NCBI RefSeq assembly: GCF_031344055.1
Contig: NZ_JADBEN010000001.1
Length of the DNA stretch: 64,000 bases
Reading direction: 5' to 3' (one strand)
From: Methylobacillus flagellatus_A
GTDB lineage: Bacteria; Pseudomonadota; Gammaproteobacteria; Burkholderiales; Methylophilaceae
Below are positions 14,699 to 25,911 of the stretch, one piece after another. How positions within the stretch are numbered: position 1 is the stretch's first letter; each line of letters begins with the position of its first letter. The position numbers and the translations under genes were made by a program. A model generated the notes under the pieces. The model saw nothing but the letters and a program-made list of their open reading frames with translations, was not told the origin of the DNA and ran no database searches.

Positions 14699-17600
14699 TT
14701 ATTGTAATTGAATGATAGAAATTACTGCATTCCAGACCTCTGGCGGCAATAAAACACTTAAAGCAAATGGAGCAGCTAACGGAACATTAGTCATATTTGT
14801 TACGTTTCCAATAGTCCCTAAAAGAGTTCCGCTTCGATTTTTCCCATTACCAAGTTCGTCATACCATATAAAGCTGTTGAATGTGTCATGCGTTCCTGCA
14901 AACGATTCTGCTAATTTGTCAAATAAAGAACCATCTTCATATTCAAACTGAATACCCATTTGTTTCATTTGGCCTAATGCTCCTTGAACTCCTCCAAGCT
15001 CACTTCTTAAGTATTGGTTTTGGTCAATGAATTGATTGACTGTAATATCATTACCTTGATTGTCTTTTGGTCTAAAAATAACTGTTCCGTCTGAGTTCTC
15101 TGCATAGCCACTCTTCGTGGTTGGATCAACTTGGCATGCATTGGCTCCAGCAGCCTCACACCATTTTTCCAGCACTATCCGCCCCCCTGCAATCTTGAGA
15201 TTATCCCCATTGACACCGACACTATTGCCTGAGACATTGCTGATGCAATTACCTTGAACATCACAAAGCCCTGCAAATTTCTTTGAGTCTTCAATCATTA
15301 ATTGCCGCATCTGGTCAGCCGCCCATGATAAAGATTCCTTGCTCACTGCCGCAACAGTGCCCGTAGTGCCACCTCCAATGGCTGCAATGATGATATTAGC
15401 TGCCTTGCGGTAGTTACCGTTGCCATTCCAGTTTTCATAATCTGCTTGGGCTTGTAGGTCATTGAGTGTAGAGCTAGCTTTATCTGACGTCATGCCAGTA
15501 CCTTCGAGTTGTGCTAGACGTTCAAGCTGATACGCAGAAAGTGCTTGACCATTGGATTGCTTGTTTTTGATGTCTTCGTAATCTTTTGCATCCTGATAAG
15601 GTTGGGTTTTGCTAGAAGCAAAAGTAGCTAACGCTTTAGGGGCTTCTTGATTGAATGCTTGCGTAATTTCAACCTGTGCCTGAATCTCTCTGGTGACTTT
15701 CTCTGCATCAAAGATCGGTGCAATGGTATTGGCGGTTGAGTTGCCATGACTATCGACAGCATTGCCGTTCTCATCAACAACAACATCTCGGTTAAGTAAA
15801 GCAACGGTGGTGAGTGCGTCTGTCCCAGTTTTTTGTTGTTGCCCTGCATCATCAGTGATGTCAATCACCCCAGAACTGATGGCGCTGACTGTGGTGCTGT
15901 TGGCTTTATCACTATCGGAGCCTATTCCCGCGCCAGAGAGTTGTGGTAAGCCTGCTTGAATACCACCGCCAAGGGTGGCCGACGATGCCTTGCCTTCATA
16001 CTCCGCTTTGTTCTGAATGTTCGATACTGTGAGTGTTTCAGTCGTCAGGCTGTTTTTGCCATCTTGAATCGCCTGGTCGGTCGAGGCCATCACTGCCCCT
16101 GTCAGATTAGTATTACCCGCCACACTGACCTGGAACCCCTCGTCCCCGGCAAAGATACCTGCCTGTTCATTCACAGAAGCATAGTCAGACTGTATCTTGG
16201 TGCTGGAACTGCTGATAGAGCCACCATAAGCCCCTGCGCCAATCGGTATGCTCACGCTGATGCCCATGCTCTTCTGTTTGCTGTCGTAGGTGCTGGTATC
16301 CTGCAAGCTCTGGATGTTGAGGTCGCCCTGGCCTGAGGTGCCGACATCGGCGACTACCTGATTGCCCTTGACCTGTGCGCCTATAAGGTTGGTATCGGTA
16401 CCGCTCTCCAGCGTGACCTGGTTGCCAGCCTCAATGACGCTCTCCGTCCACGTCACATCCGTGCCGTTGGCCTTGCCTTTACCCTGTGATGCGCTGGCGG
16501 TGACGGCAAGCCCGTTGGAACCGATGCTGATGCCGACACTGGCGCTGCTGTTTTTATTCTTGCTGTTCAGCGTCTGCGTATTCCGTGCAGCGATCAGGTT
16601 CACCTCATCATCCGCTTTAAGACTTACATCTCCATCTGCCTTGATCGAGCTGCCGATGACGTTGATGTCCGATTGCTCCCCAGCCCCCATAGCCGTGATG
16701 GCGATATTGCCACCCGCCATCACGGTGCTGCCTTGTGCCGTGCTGCTGGATTGCGTGGAAGTGCTGCTGCTCTTTGAAGTACCAATGCTGAGCGACAGAT
16801 TCACTCCGCCTGCCTGATTGGCGGCATTGGCGACACTACTATCTGTCGGTGCAGCATTCAATGCCTGTTGTGTGGAATCAAAGGCATTCTTCGCCGCCAG
16901 CGCAGTCGTGCCTGCTGCCAAAGCCTGCATGCGGCCATCCGAAGTGTTGCTGGCGGCCTGTTTCATCTGCTCTGCGGTCTGGATGGCCGAAATGACCGGG
17001 CTGGTGATCGCCAGCGTCAGTCCGCTCTGCTTGAACTTGGTCTCGGTGGTCTGGGTGGAGGCGTTGTTGCCTGCGGTGATGTTGACCTGCCGGGCGCTGA
17101 TCTCGATATCGCCTTGTGGCGCGAGCACATCGCTGGCGGTTTGCGTGTAGGTGTTGCCTGCCTGGATAGCGACGTCGCCTTCGACGCTGCCCACGGTGCT
17201 GCCGCTCTGCGTGACCGTCGTGCCGGTCTGCTTCTGGCTCAGGTTGCTGGTGCCGTAGCCGATGCTGGAGCCGCTGGCGGAGAAGCCGGATTTCTTGGTG
17301 GTTTTCTGGTTGAAGGTGTAGCTGGTGTTTTCAGCTGCGGCGATATTGATGTCTCCGCTGGCCTGCAGTTGGGTGCTATTGGTGGAAACGACGTTGCTGC
17401 CGGTGATGTTGATGTCTCCCGTAGCCGCTAATGCGGTTTCGGTTGGTACGCCAGCTTGCAGGCTGACGGTATCCGCACTGAGGCTGCTGCCGATGGCCTC
17501 GGTGGATTCGGAAATGGTGCGGTAGGTCTTGGTGGTGCTGCTCAATCCGCTGCTGCGCTTGGTCTTGCGGGCCAGGTCGAAGTTGCTGCTGGCCTCGCCT

Positions 17601-20600
17601 GCGGCGATGGTGATGTCTCCGGCTGCGGCGATGCCGAGGCTGCCGCTTTTGCTATTGATGTTGCCAGCCTTGATGCTGACGTCATTGCCAGCTTGCAGGG
17701 AGATATCGCCGCCGGCCTGGATGGCGGTGCCGATATCTTGCGCGCTACCGTAGGAAACACGATTTTTGGCATTGCGTACGCTGTTGTTCCGTTCGGCGAT
17801 TTGCAGCGTGCCTAGATTGATGTCGTTGCCTGCCTGGAGCGAGGTGATGCCGTTATTGCCGTTATTGCCGTTGTTGACGATGCTGGCGGCTATTAAGTTG
17901 AGATCGTTGCCTGCGCTGGCGACGAGGACGGCATCGGGGTTGCCGACATAGAGGCCGGCCACCCTGTCGAGATTGGTGCGGCTGAAACTGCTGGCGCCTA
18001 TGGTCTGGGCATGGCTCTGCGTGGTGCTGGCGATGTTGATGTCATTGCCGGCTTCAAGTACCAGCGCATCTTTTGCCATGATAATGCCGCCAATGTTGTC
18101 GATGTCGCCAGCAGCCTGCAATGCCGTGACGTCGGCGCTGATGGTGCCGCCAAGGTTCTGGATGTTGTCTGCATTGAGCACGGCCAGGGTGCGCCCTGCC
18201 ATGGTGCCGCCGTTGGCGATCGTATCGGTGGCGTGGATGTTGATGCTGTTGCCCGCCATGATGCCGGTGGCGGAGTTCAGGTCGCCATCCTGCAGCCGCA
18301 CATACACCTGAGGAACAAGGGCTTTGGTGACGGTGCCGTCGGGCAGGGTGATTTCCTGCTCCACCAACCAGACGATATCGGAGGTGAGCTGGGCGATTTG
18401 CTCCGCTGAGAGCGCAATGCCGGGAATGAGCTGGATATGGCTTGCCACGGTGAGCCCGGCATTCATGAGGGCCTGGTATTGCACCTCGTCGTCGGCGTAA
18501 CCATCAAGGAAGCGCCTGCCGGTCAGTTCGGCGATCTGCTCACGCACCAGACGTTGCTCGTAGAAACCATCCCCCAGGCGCTTTTGCGTGATGGCAGGGT
18601 CGAATGAGAGTTGCTGCACCATGTAGTCGGAGCTCAGCCAGGTGCGATAATTGGTGAATCGGGGATTGGTTTCTATCAGATAGTCTCCTGAAACATCAGG
18701 CAGCGCCTGGAACAAGGCGTTGTTGTTGACTGTGTTCGGGTTGCTGCTGACCACGGTGCCGCTGGCGGGCGGCGCAGCGTCGCCTTCAAGGCGTGTGGTG
18801 TCCAGGTTGTAGGTGGTGACGATGTTGCCGGGGCTGTGGTTGCCCAGATAGTCAATGTCGTAATCGTTATCGTTGCCATCCCAGTCGTAATACCAAGCGC
18901 CGCCGCTGTGGCGGACGATGGTCTGGCCTTCGGTGTTAAGGTTCTGCACGGTGGCGCCGCTGATGTCCAGCGCAGCGCCGGCGATGATCTGGCTATCGCT
19001 GTTCAAAACATTGCCTGTGATCCGCATGTCGCCGCCAGAGAGGATTCTGCCGGGCGTGGAGGCGAGCACTTCGGTGTGGGAGGTGTAGCTGGTGCCCTGG
19101 TAGCGGGTGTATTCGCGGAAGCGGTACGGACCGGCATCGCGCCATTCAACATTAACATTCCCAATCCGGGCGCCGGGGTAGTCTGCGCTATTCCAGACGA
19201 CCCCCTGGCCTGCCGGGGTGAATTTGTCGTAGCCTGCGGTGGTTTCCGCTGTCCTTCCCACTTGCAGGCCGGTATTGAGGTTTTGCAGCTCATTTGCGTT
19301 GATGACCATGTTGCCCAGCGCTTCAATGGTGGCGTCCTGGTTGATGACGGAAGCGGCGCTGCCGGTGGCTATCCCTGGGGCATCAAGGACGCCGCCAATG
19401 GCGATGTCCCCGCCGCTGAACAGCATGGCATTGTCGCGATTAATGAGGTTGCCTGTTGCCAGGTCCAGCCGGGTGCGCCCAGCCATGATGGCAGCGGTGG
19501 TGGTGCCATCCACGGTTTCCGCGAGGTTGTTGATCTCGCTGGCCTGGATGCTGAGGTGGTCACCGAAGATGCTGCCATGCCCGATGTTGTCCAGTCTGTC
19601 TGCGGTTATATGCGTGGTATCCCCGTCTATGGTGCCGCGGTTGATAATCGCATCTTGGCTGAACAGCGTGGTGCCGGATGAAGCAATTTCCCCGGTGTTG
19701 TCAATGTTCTCTGCATTCAGGCTCAGCCCGGCATTGGCGTTGATGGTGCCAGCATTCTGCAAGCTGTGATTGGTGGTGATGTCGATATTGGTGTGCGCTG
19801 CCAGCGTGCCGGAGTTGATGATGTGTCCGTCAGCAGTCACGACGACTTCGCCCACACTGGCCCCGATATGCCCGGCGTTGCGTACGCCCAGCCCGGCTTC
19901 GGTGCCGATGAGGTGGATTTTGCCGGCGTACATGCCGCCCAGGGCTGCCACGTCCACGGCAAAGGCAGGGGCCGGGCTTGCCGGGGCGGTGTGGGAAACC
20001 GCCGTCTGCTTGCCGTTGCTGTCGATATCGACCTGGTTGGCTCCGGTGGTGATATTGAGTGCGTTGGCCCATATGCCGGCATTCACTTCCACCGCCCGCG
20101 CGATGATGTCCGTATAGTTGGCCTGGGAGGCATCCATGCCTTGGCCTAAGAAGCTGATGCTGCCGCCGCCCACGCGGTAGCCCAACAGGTTGCCGCCGTT
20201 GAGGATGGGGGTGCCGGTGGTGAGGGTGGCGCGGTTGGCGTTGATGAAGCCGCAGCCGTTGCAGCTGATGCCGGCCGGGTTGGCAATGACGAGCTGGGCG
20301 CGGCTGCCGGCGATCTCGATGAAGCCGTTCAATAAGCTGGGGTTGCTGCTGTTGACTTCGTTGAGGATGACGCGGGCGGTGCCGCCTGCGAGCAGGGGGT
20401 TGCCCTGCACCCAGCCGCCAAGCTGGGTCTGCACATTGGCGTTGCTGTTGTTGAGGATGGCTCCCTGGGCATTGACGTCAAACTGGCTGTAGGTGTTGCG
20501 CGACACCCCGGCGGCGCTGGGCGTCTGGATGTTGACCAGCGGCAGGCCGTTGGCGGTGTTGCCGATGATAGGCTGCTGGCCGGCCGGCGCCGACGGGTCG

Positions 20601-20824
20601 GCGATGATGTCGGCTTGGGCTGGATTGATGATGGCTAGGGCGGAACCCAGCATGAGCATGAGGGAAAGCCGCAACGGCGTGATGTTTGCCAGCACTTGCC
20701 TGGCGATGGGCGAGGCATTGGGGGATGGGCTGGCCGCGGTGTTGTGGACGGCGATGTTCTCAGCCACGGCCATCATGAGGCCTCGGGCACGGTTGAATAC
20801 CAGGCGGTAACGGTGTTTGTTCAT
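14699..20824 (-). CDS. two-partner secretion exoprotein TpsA, CdiA/FhaB-like hemagglutinin
   Basis: 2041 residues. It opens with an extended signal peptide (NKHRYRLVFNRARGLMMAVAE), a hydrophobic segment, and a TPS domain (about 74-250) with NTYSQFDVNAQGAILNN and NPAGISCNGCGFINANRATL. A long series of filamentous-hemagglutinin repeats follows (LQAGNDINL, NITGSNVVS, GNTYTQTASDVLAPQGDI). The last 330 residues are unlike the shaft: REIQAQVEITQAFNQEA, a hydrophobic ANIIIAAIGGGTTG, AADQMRQLMIEDSKKFAG, and a C-terminus with ESFAGTHD and FALSVLLPPEVWNA. This end is A/T-rich (I count 23 G/C in the 60 bases from 14821), as in variable CdiA-CT regions. GGGGAA lies 6 bases before the ATG. No toxin family was recognised. 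Confidence 0.88.
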   Translation of the reverse strand: MNKHRYRLVFNRARGLMMAVAENIAVHNTAASPSPNASPIARQVLANITPLRLSLMLMLGSALAIINPAQADIIADPSAPAGQQPIIGNTANGLPLVNIQTPSAAGVSRNTYSQFDVNAQGAILNNSNANVQTQLGGWVQGNPLLAGGTARVILNEVNSSNPSLLNGFIEIAGSRAQLVIANPAGISCNGCGFINANRATLTTGTPILNGGNLLGYRVGGGSISFLGQGMDASQANYTDIIARAVEVNAGIWANALNITTGANQVDIDSNGKQTAVSHTAPASPAPAFAVDVAALGGMYAGKIHLIGTEAGLGVRNAGHIGASVGEVVVTADGHIINSGTLAAHTNIDITTNHSLQNAGTINANAGLSLNAENIDNTGEIASSGTTLFSQDAIINRGTIDGDTTHITADRLDNIGHGSIFGDHLSIQASEINNLAETVDGTTTAAIMAGRTRLDLATGNLINRDNAMLFSGGDIAIGGVLDAPGIATGSAASVINQDATIEALGNMVINANELQNLNTGLQVGRTAETTAGYDKFTPAGQGVVWNSADYPGARIGNVNVEWRDAGPYRFREYTRYQGTSYTSHTEVLASTPGRILSGGDMRITGNVLNSDSQIIAGAALDISGATVQNLNTEGQTIVRHSGGAWYYDWDGNDNDYDIDYLGNHSPGNIVTTYNLDTTRLEGDAAPPASGTVVSSNPNTVNNNALFQALPDVSGDYLIETNPRFTNYRTWLSSDYMVQQLSFDPAITQKRLGDGFYEQRLVREQIAELTGRRFLDGYADDEVQYQALMNAGLTVASHIQLIPGIALSAEQIAQLTSDIVWLVEQEITLPDGTVTKALVPQVYVRLQDGDLNSATGIMAGNSINIHATDTIANGGTMAGRTLAVLNADNIQNLGGTISADVTALQAAGDIDNIGGIIMAKDALVLEAGNDINIASTTQSHAQTIGASSFSRTNLDRVAGLYVGNPDAVLVASAGNDLNLIAASIVNNGNNGNNGITSLQAGNDINLGTLQIAERNNSVRNAKNRVSYGSAQDIGTAIQAGGDISLQAGNDVSIKAGNINSKSGSLGIAAAGDITIAAGEASSNFDLARKTKRSSGLSSTTKTYRTISESTEAIGSSLSADTVSLQAGVPTETALAATGDINITGSNVVSTNSTQLQASGDINIAAAENTSYTFNQKTTKKSGFSASGSSIGYGTSNLSQKQTGTTVTQSGSTVGSVEGDVAIQAGNTYTQTASDVLAPQGDIEISARQVNITAGNNASTQTTETKFKQSGLTLAITSPVISAIQTAEQMKQAASNTSDGRMQALAAGTTALAAKNAFDSTQQALNAAPTDSSVANAANQAGGVNLSLSIGTSKSSSTSTQSSSTAQGSTVMAGGNIAITAMGAGEQSDINVIGSSIKADGDVSLKADDEVNLIAARNTQTLNSKNKNSSASVGISIGSNGLAVTASASQGKGKANGTDVTWTESVIEAGNQVTLESGTDTNLIGAQVKGNQVVADVGTSGQGDLNIQSLQDTSTYDSKQKSMGISVSIPIGAGAYGGSISSSSTKIQSDYASVNEQAGIFAGDEGFQVSVAGNTNLTGAVMASTDQAIQDGKNSLTTETLTVSNIQNKAEYEGKASSATLGGGIQAGLPQLSGAGIGSDSDKANSTTVSAISSGVIDITDDAGQQQKTGTDALTTVALLNRDVVVDENGNAVDSHGNSTANTIAPIFDAEKVTREIQAQVEITQAFNQEAPKALATFASSKTQPYQDAKDYEDIKNKQSNGQALSAYQLERLAQLEGTGMTSDKASSTLNDLQAQADYENWNGNGNYRKAANIIIAAIGGGTTGTVAAVSKESLSWAADQMRQLMIEDSKKFAGLCDVQGNCISNVSGNSVGVNGDNLKIAGGRIVLEKWCEAAGANACQVDPTTKSGYAENSDGTVIFRPKDNQGNDITVNQFIDQNQYLRSELGGVQGALGQMKQMGIQFEYEDGSLFDKLAESFAGTHDTFNSFIWYDELGNGKNRSGTLLGTIGNVTNMTNVPLAAPFALSVLLPPEVWNAVISIIQLQ

Positions 20825-20851
20825 CTTGATTCCCCTTTAACGTGCTTGCGG

Positions 20852-22576
20852 CTAGAACGACCAGTTGAGGTTGAATCCGGCTGCCGTCTTTGCGGTCTCG
20901 AATCCATCCGGTTTTTTGACGGGCTGCCCCAGGAACAGGTCGTAGCTGAACCCCTTGTAGCCTCCGCGCATGCCGATGACAGCGCCAGCCAGTTGTTTTC
21001 CGATAAGCGTGTCGCTGGATTGACCGCCCACCTCGCCATAGTCGAGCCCGAGATAAAGCGCCTGCCCGCTTTGCCCGAGCATGGCGCTGAGGTCGTTGCG
21101 GATGAACCAGCCACGGTCGGCGCTCAGGGTCAACTGCCCGTCGAAGCCGCGCACGGTGTAGCGGTTGCCGATGGCGAAGCGGTCCTGCGGCGTGAGCGGG
21201 GTGAGGTTGGATTGCGCGCGGATGTTGGCGGCGTAGCGCAGGGCTTGTGTTCCCCATGGCGCCTGGATGGAAAGCGGGGCCATGAAGCTGATATCGGCGG
21301 TGATGATTTCCATGCGCGAAGTGCCTTCGCCGAACGCTTCTTCAGGCGCTTTCAATGCCTGTTGCGCGCCGGTGCCGCGGCGGTAGGCGAGGCTGTAATC
21401 CAATATGGATTGGCCGAGATACCAGCTCTGGCTGACGCCCAGCGACCATCCGGCAGTGCGCCGCCGCTGCACTTCCACCTCGGTGTCGTCCACGTAGTTG
21501 AATGATTTGCGGAAGAAGCTCCCCAGGGAAAGCTGCGTCTTGTTAATGGCGGAGCGGTAGACCATGCGGCTTAGCCTGAATTCGGCATTCTGGGTGCGGC
21601 CGCTGTAGAGGTAGGATTGGTTGAGGCCGGCGACTTCCTGGTGATAGGTGTAGCTCGAGCCGGTGGCGCTGAACAGCCAATCACCATAAGGGATGGAGTA
21701 ATGCAGGGTCTTGCCGCGCGAGCCGCGGCTGCCTTTGTCGCCGCCGCCCAGGTCCTGGTTGAGGTTGATGTAGAACAAGTCGCTCAGGCCCAGCAGGTTG
21801 TCGCCGGAGAGCGTGACGCCGCCCTGGTATTTGCCCGTGCTGTCGAAGCCGCCATCATCCGCGCTGAAGGTGAGGCGGAAGGGCAATGCCTGGCGGTAGC
21901 GGATCACCAAGTCGCTCTCGCCGGGTTGCGCATTGCCATCGGCGGGTTCGATCTGGATATCGGCGTCGGAGGTGGGGGAGCGCTTGAGGTTTTCCAGGCC
22001 TTGCTCGATGGCGCGCAGGTTGAGGATGTCGCCAGGGGCGACCGGCAATGCGTTGCCGTAGCGGATGCGCTGGCTGGAATCCGGGGTGAAGCGGATTTGC
22101 CGCACCTTGCCGGGGATCACGGCGAGGCGGAGGCGGCCATTGCCCAAGGCCTGCGGGCCGGCGAGGATGCGTGTCGTGACGTATCCCTCGGCCACGATGG
22201 CGTTCTGCACATGCGACATCGCGGTGTTGATGCCTTGCGCGCCCAGGCAGCGGCCGATGGCGATGTGGTCTTTATCTCCATGCAAGACATCCTGCAATGC
22301 AAACTGGAAGAGATCGGCATGTTCGCCTTCAAGGCTGATCTGCCTGATGATGAAGCAGGGGGATTCCTCGGTTGGATAGGCAAGCGGGGCTGGCGGCTGC
22401 GAGCCAGGCTGGCGCATGTCCGGCGCTGTTTCCTGTTGCTGCCGCAAGACGCGCAGGCGCTCCTGCTGCAATAGCTGTTCCTGCGCGGAGGTGTCGATCG
22501 GTTCGATTGCCGCAATGGACGGGCATGCGTAAAGCAAGGCCAATACGGCCCATAATCCATGACGAGATGGCAGCAA
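20852..22576 (-). CDS. TpsB outer-membrane transporter (ShlB/FhaC/CdiB family)
   Basis: 574 residues from a TTG at 22576, chosen because GGGGAA lies 6 bases upstream and a signal peptide (LWAVLALLYACPSIAA) follows. A POTRA_2 domain (about 75-150; ISLEGEHADLF) is followed by a ShlB-type 16-strand barrel with FSADDGGFDSTGKYQGG and the family motif YTVRGFDGQ, ending in the aromatic C-terminal strand FNLNWSF. It recognises the TPS domain and exports the TpsA exoprotein. Only 27 bases separate it from tpsA, whose start carries the same GGGGAATCA element. Confidence 0.93.
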   Translation of the reverse strand: MLPSRHGLWAVLALLYACPSIAAIEPIDTSAQEQLLQQERLRVLRQQQETAPDMRQPGSQPPAPLAYPTEESPCFIIRQISLEGEHADLFQFALQDVLHGDKDHIAIGRCLGAQGINTAMSHVQNAIVAEGYVTTRILAGPQALGNGRLRLAVIPGKVRQIRFTPDSSQRIRYGNALPVAPGDILNLRAIEQGLENLKRSPTSDADIQIEPADGNAQPGESDLVIRYRQALPFRLTFSADDGGFDSTGKYQGGVTLSGDNLLGLSDLFYINLNQDLGGGDKGSRGSRGKTLHYSIPYGDWLFSATGSSYTYHQEVAGLNQSYLYSGRTQNAEFRLSRMVYRSAINKTQLSLGSFFRKSFNYVDDTEVEVQRRRTAGWSLGVSQSWYLGQSILDYSLAYRRGTGAQQALKAPEEAFGEGTSRMEIITADISFMAPLSIQAPWGTQALRYAANIRAQSNLTPLTPQDRFAIGNRYTVRGFDGQLTLSADRGWFIRNDLSAMLGQSGQALYLGLDYGEVGGQSSDTLIGKQLAGAVIGMRGGYKGFSYDLFLGQPVKKPDGFETAKTAAGFNLNWSF

Positions 22577-23016
22577 GCGTGATTCCCCTATAACAATATG
22601 CAATGAATATTTTTATTGCTAAGTGGCAAGGCCGGCATTGGCAGATGATTAGACAGCCTTTGCGCAACGGGCCAGGCATGAAGCTTGGCGGGCGAGGTGC
22701 TCAATATGGCGGTTCCGCTGTCATAGTAGACAAAGTGCTGCTACCTTAGACCGGTGACTTTGCGTCCTCGATTTTTCAACCAAGGTTGCCCTTAACATTT
22801 TTGACTATTCTGATGCTGTCGATGAATGAATGTCAATCTGGTATGGGTGTGAGTTTATCTCTTTGTTTTGTAGGCGGATTGCTGGCGATTTTGTCGTCTT
22901 TTGTCTGTAGTGCAAGTGGATCGCCAGGCTGGATGCCGGGGTGGGCGATATTATCCAAAAGACCCGGCATGAGTTTGTCTATAATGGCCTCATTTTAAAA
23001 CTTGCCGGTATCTCGC
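22577..23016. other. non-coding stretch between tpsB and ynfA
   Basis: No convincing gene is seen in these 440 bases. They must hold the tpsBA promoter on the minus strand, which has no clear hexamers. A hairpin ATGCCGGG (22933-22940) / CCCGGCAT (22963-22970) lies just upstream of the putative ynfA -10 element. Confidence 0.5.
22980..22985 (+). promoter_or_regulatory. -10 element of a probable ynfA promoter
   Basis: TATAAT lies 31 bases before the ynfA ATG. No good -35 hexamer is seen; the inverted repeat at 22933-22970 occupies that region. Confidence 0.35.
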
Positions 23017-23343
23017 ATGCTCGTGTTGAAAACATTCTCGTTATTCGTCGTGACCGCGTTGGCGGAGATCCTGGGCTGCTACCTGCCTTACCTTTGGCTC
23101 AAGAAAGGCGGCTCTGCCTGGTTGCTATTGCCAGCCGCGATCAGCCTGGCGGTGTTCGCCTGGCTGTTGAGCTTGCATCCGACTGCAGCAGGGCGTGTGT
23201 ATGCGGCTTACGGCGGGGTGTATATATTCGTGGCGCTCGGCTGGTTGTGGCTGGTGGACGGCATCAGGCCCAGCACCTGGGACGTCGTCGGGGTGGGGGT
23301 GGCCTTGATCGGCATGGCGATCATCATGTTTGCGCCGCGTTAG
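23017..23343 (+). CDS. ynfA: YnfA/UPF0060 family small membrane protein
   Basis: 108 residues, four membrane helices. Family motifs are ALAEILGCYLPYLWLKKG, LSLHPTAAGRVYAAYGGVY, GWLWLVDGIRPSTWDVVGV and the ending GMAIIMFAPR. The length matches the family. It belongs to the drug/metabolite transporter superfamily of SMR-like proteins, and its physiological role is uncertain. The ATG at 23017 matches the homologous start; an in-frame TTG at 23002 is less likely. Confidence 0.9.
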   Translation: MLVLKTFSLFVVTALAEILGCYLPYLWLKKGGSAWLLLPAAISLAVFAWLLSLHPTAAGRVYAAYGGVYIFVALGWLWLVDGIRPSTWDVVGVGVALIGMAIIMFAPR

Positions 23344-23378
23344 TCTTCCAGTCCTTGCTCATTCAGGAGTAAAGTGAA

Positions 23379-23465
23379 ATGCGGCTGGCAATACTCTGCT
23401 GCCCCTCTTGCCATGCTTTGCTTGACCGTAGTATCGAATACGGCAGAACGCCTAGCCAGGATTAG
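23379..23465 (+). CDS. possible 28-residue peptide with a CCPSCH motif
   Basis: An ATG at 23379 has AGGAG 9 bases upstream. The frame MRLAILCCPSCHALL then DRSIEYGRTPSQD ends at TAG 23463-23465. The Cys-Cys-Pro-Ser-Cys-His run could bind a metal. The gap between ynfA and the protease gene is otherwise empty. The only support is the good Shine-Dalgarno sequence. Confidence 0.22.
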   Translation: MRLAILCCPSCHALLDRSIEYGRTPSQD

Positions 23466-23521
23466 GTTTCACATAAGATTTATTAGCGCTCCGAATGCAG
23501 GTTGGTGTCAGGGAGGTCTTC

Positions 23522-24542
23522 TTGGGCAGACCATATGGCGTGACTGGATTTTGTATCGTGCTGAGCTTGCTGGCGCATGCATTGCCAGCCATGGCGTTGA
23601 TGAACGGCGATCCTGTCAGCCGGGCGCCTGCCGTGCAGTTGGTGTTCGAGCACCGCGAATGGCATGACTACCGCCAGGAATGGCGCGTGAGCCATAGCGA
23701 GTGTAGCGCCGTGGTGGTGGGCAGGACGCCGATGACCCTGTTGACCGCAGCGCACTGCCTGCGCGAGGGGAGCCTGGATGAGCGCGACGGCTTGCCTTTA
23801 TTGTCCATCGCGCGCGCGCCCGATTCCTTATTGGCTATGGCCCGGCTGGCCCGGCTCAAGCAGGCCATATTCCCCGAGTTCGACAAGGTGCGCGGCAACC
23901 TGATCGACGACCTGGCGGTCCTGGTGTTCGACATCGAGTTGCCCGATGAAATCGATATTGCGCCAGTCCTGCTTGATGAGCCGGCGCATACCCTATTGTT
24001 GTGCGGCTACGGCTATGGCGCGGCAGACGCCCTGCCGGTGAGCCTGCGTTGTGCAAGCAAGTATGTGCATCGCGCAACGGAGGGCTTTGAGGCTTTTGTG
24101 CCTGCTGCCTATGCCAGCCTGGACACGTTGTTCTATGCGCGCTACCAGGTGCAGTTCGAGAGCAAGGCCAGCGCGGTCTCGACGCTGGAAACGCTGCTGG
24201 CTGTGAATCGCCTGAATGAACAGGGGGATTACGACCCGGCATTGCCCATGCCGACCATGGGCGACTCAGGCGGCCCCTGGCTGGAGGAGCTGGCCGGCGG
24301 ACATTACGGCGTGGCGGGCATCACGAGTTTCGTGGAAAGTTTTTACGGCAGTTCGCCGCAGTTGCCCTTTTTCCGCAAGAGCAGCGCGCCGATGGCGGAT
24401 TTCGTCTATGCGGCTTATGGCATCCGGCTGGATTCGATGCGCGCCAGGAAGCTGTTCAACGCCGCGCGCATCAAGGGCGCCGATATCCGTGTCTACCGGC
24501 GTGGCTGGCAGAATGCCGATATGCCGCCCGCAGCAGAGGCTG

Positions 24543-24556
<14 letters not shown>
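23522..24556 (+). CDS. secreted trypsin-like (S1 family) serine protease
   Basis: 344 residues starting at a TTG, chosen because GGGAGG lies 5 bases upstream and a clean signal peptide (ending HALPAMA) then begins at the first codon. The full S1 triad is visible: TAAHC (His78), DDLAVL (Asp130) and GDSGGP (Ser249). The fold continues with GVAGITSFV. Four cysteines in the mature part could form disulfides (SEC, AHC, LLC, RCA). The substrate is unknown. The 3' end overlaps the convergent phoR gene by 14 bases. Confidence 0.85.
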
Positions 24557-25874
<1,318 letters not shown>

Positions 25875-25911
25875 GAAATGCTTCTTGTCTTAAGACAGTC
25901 GCTATTATGAG

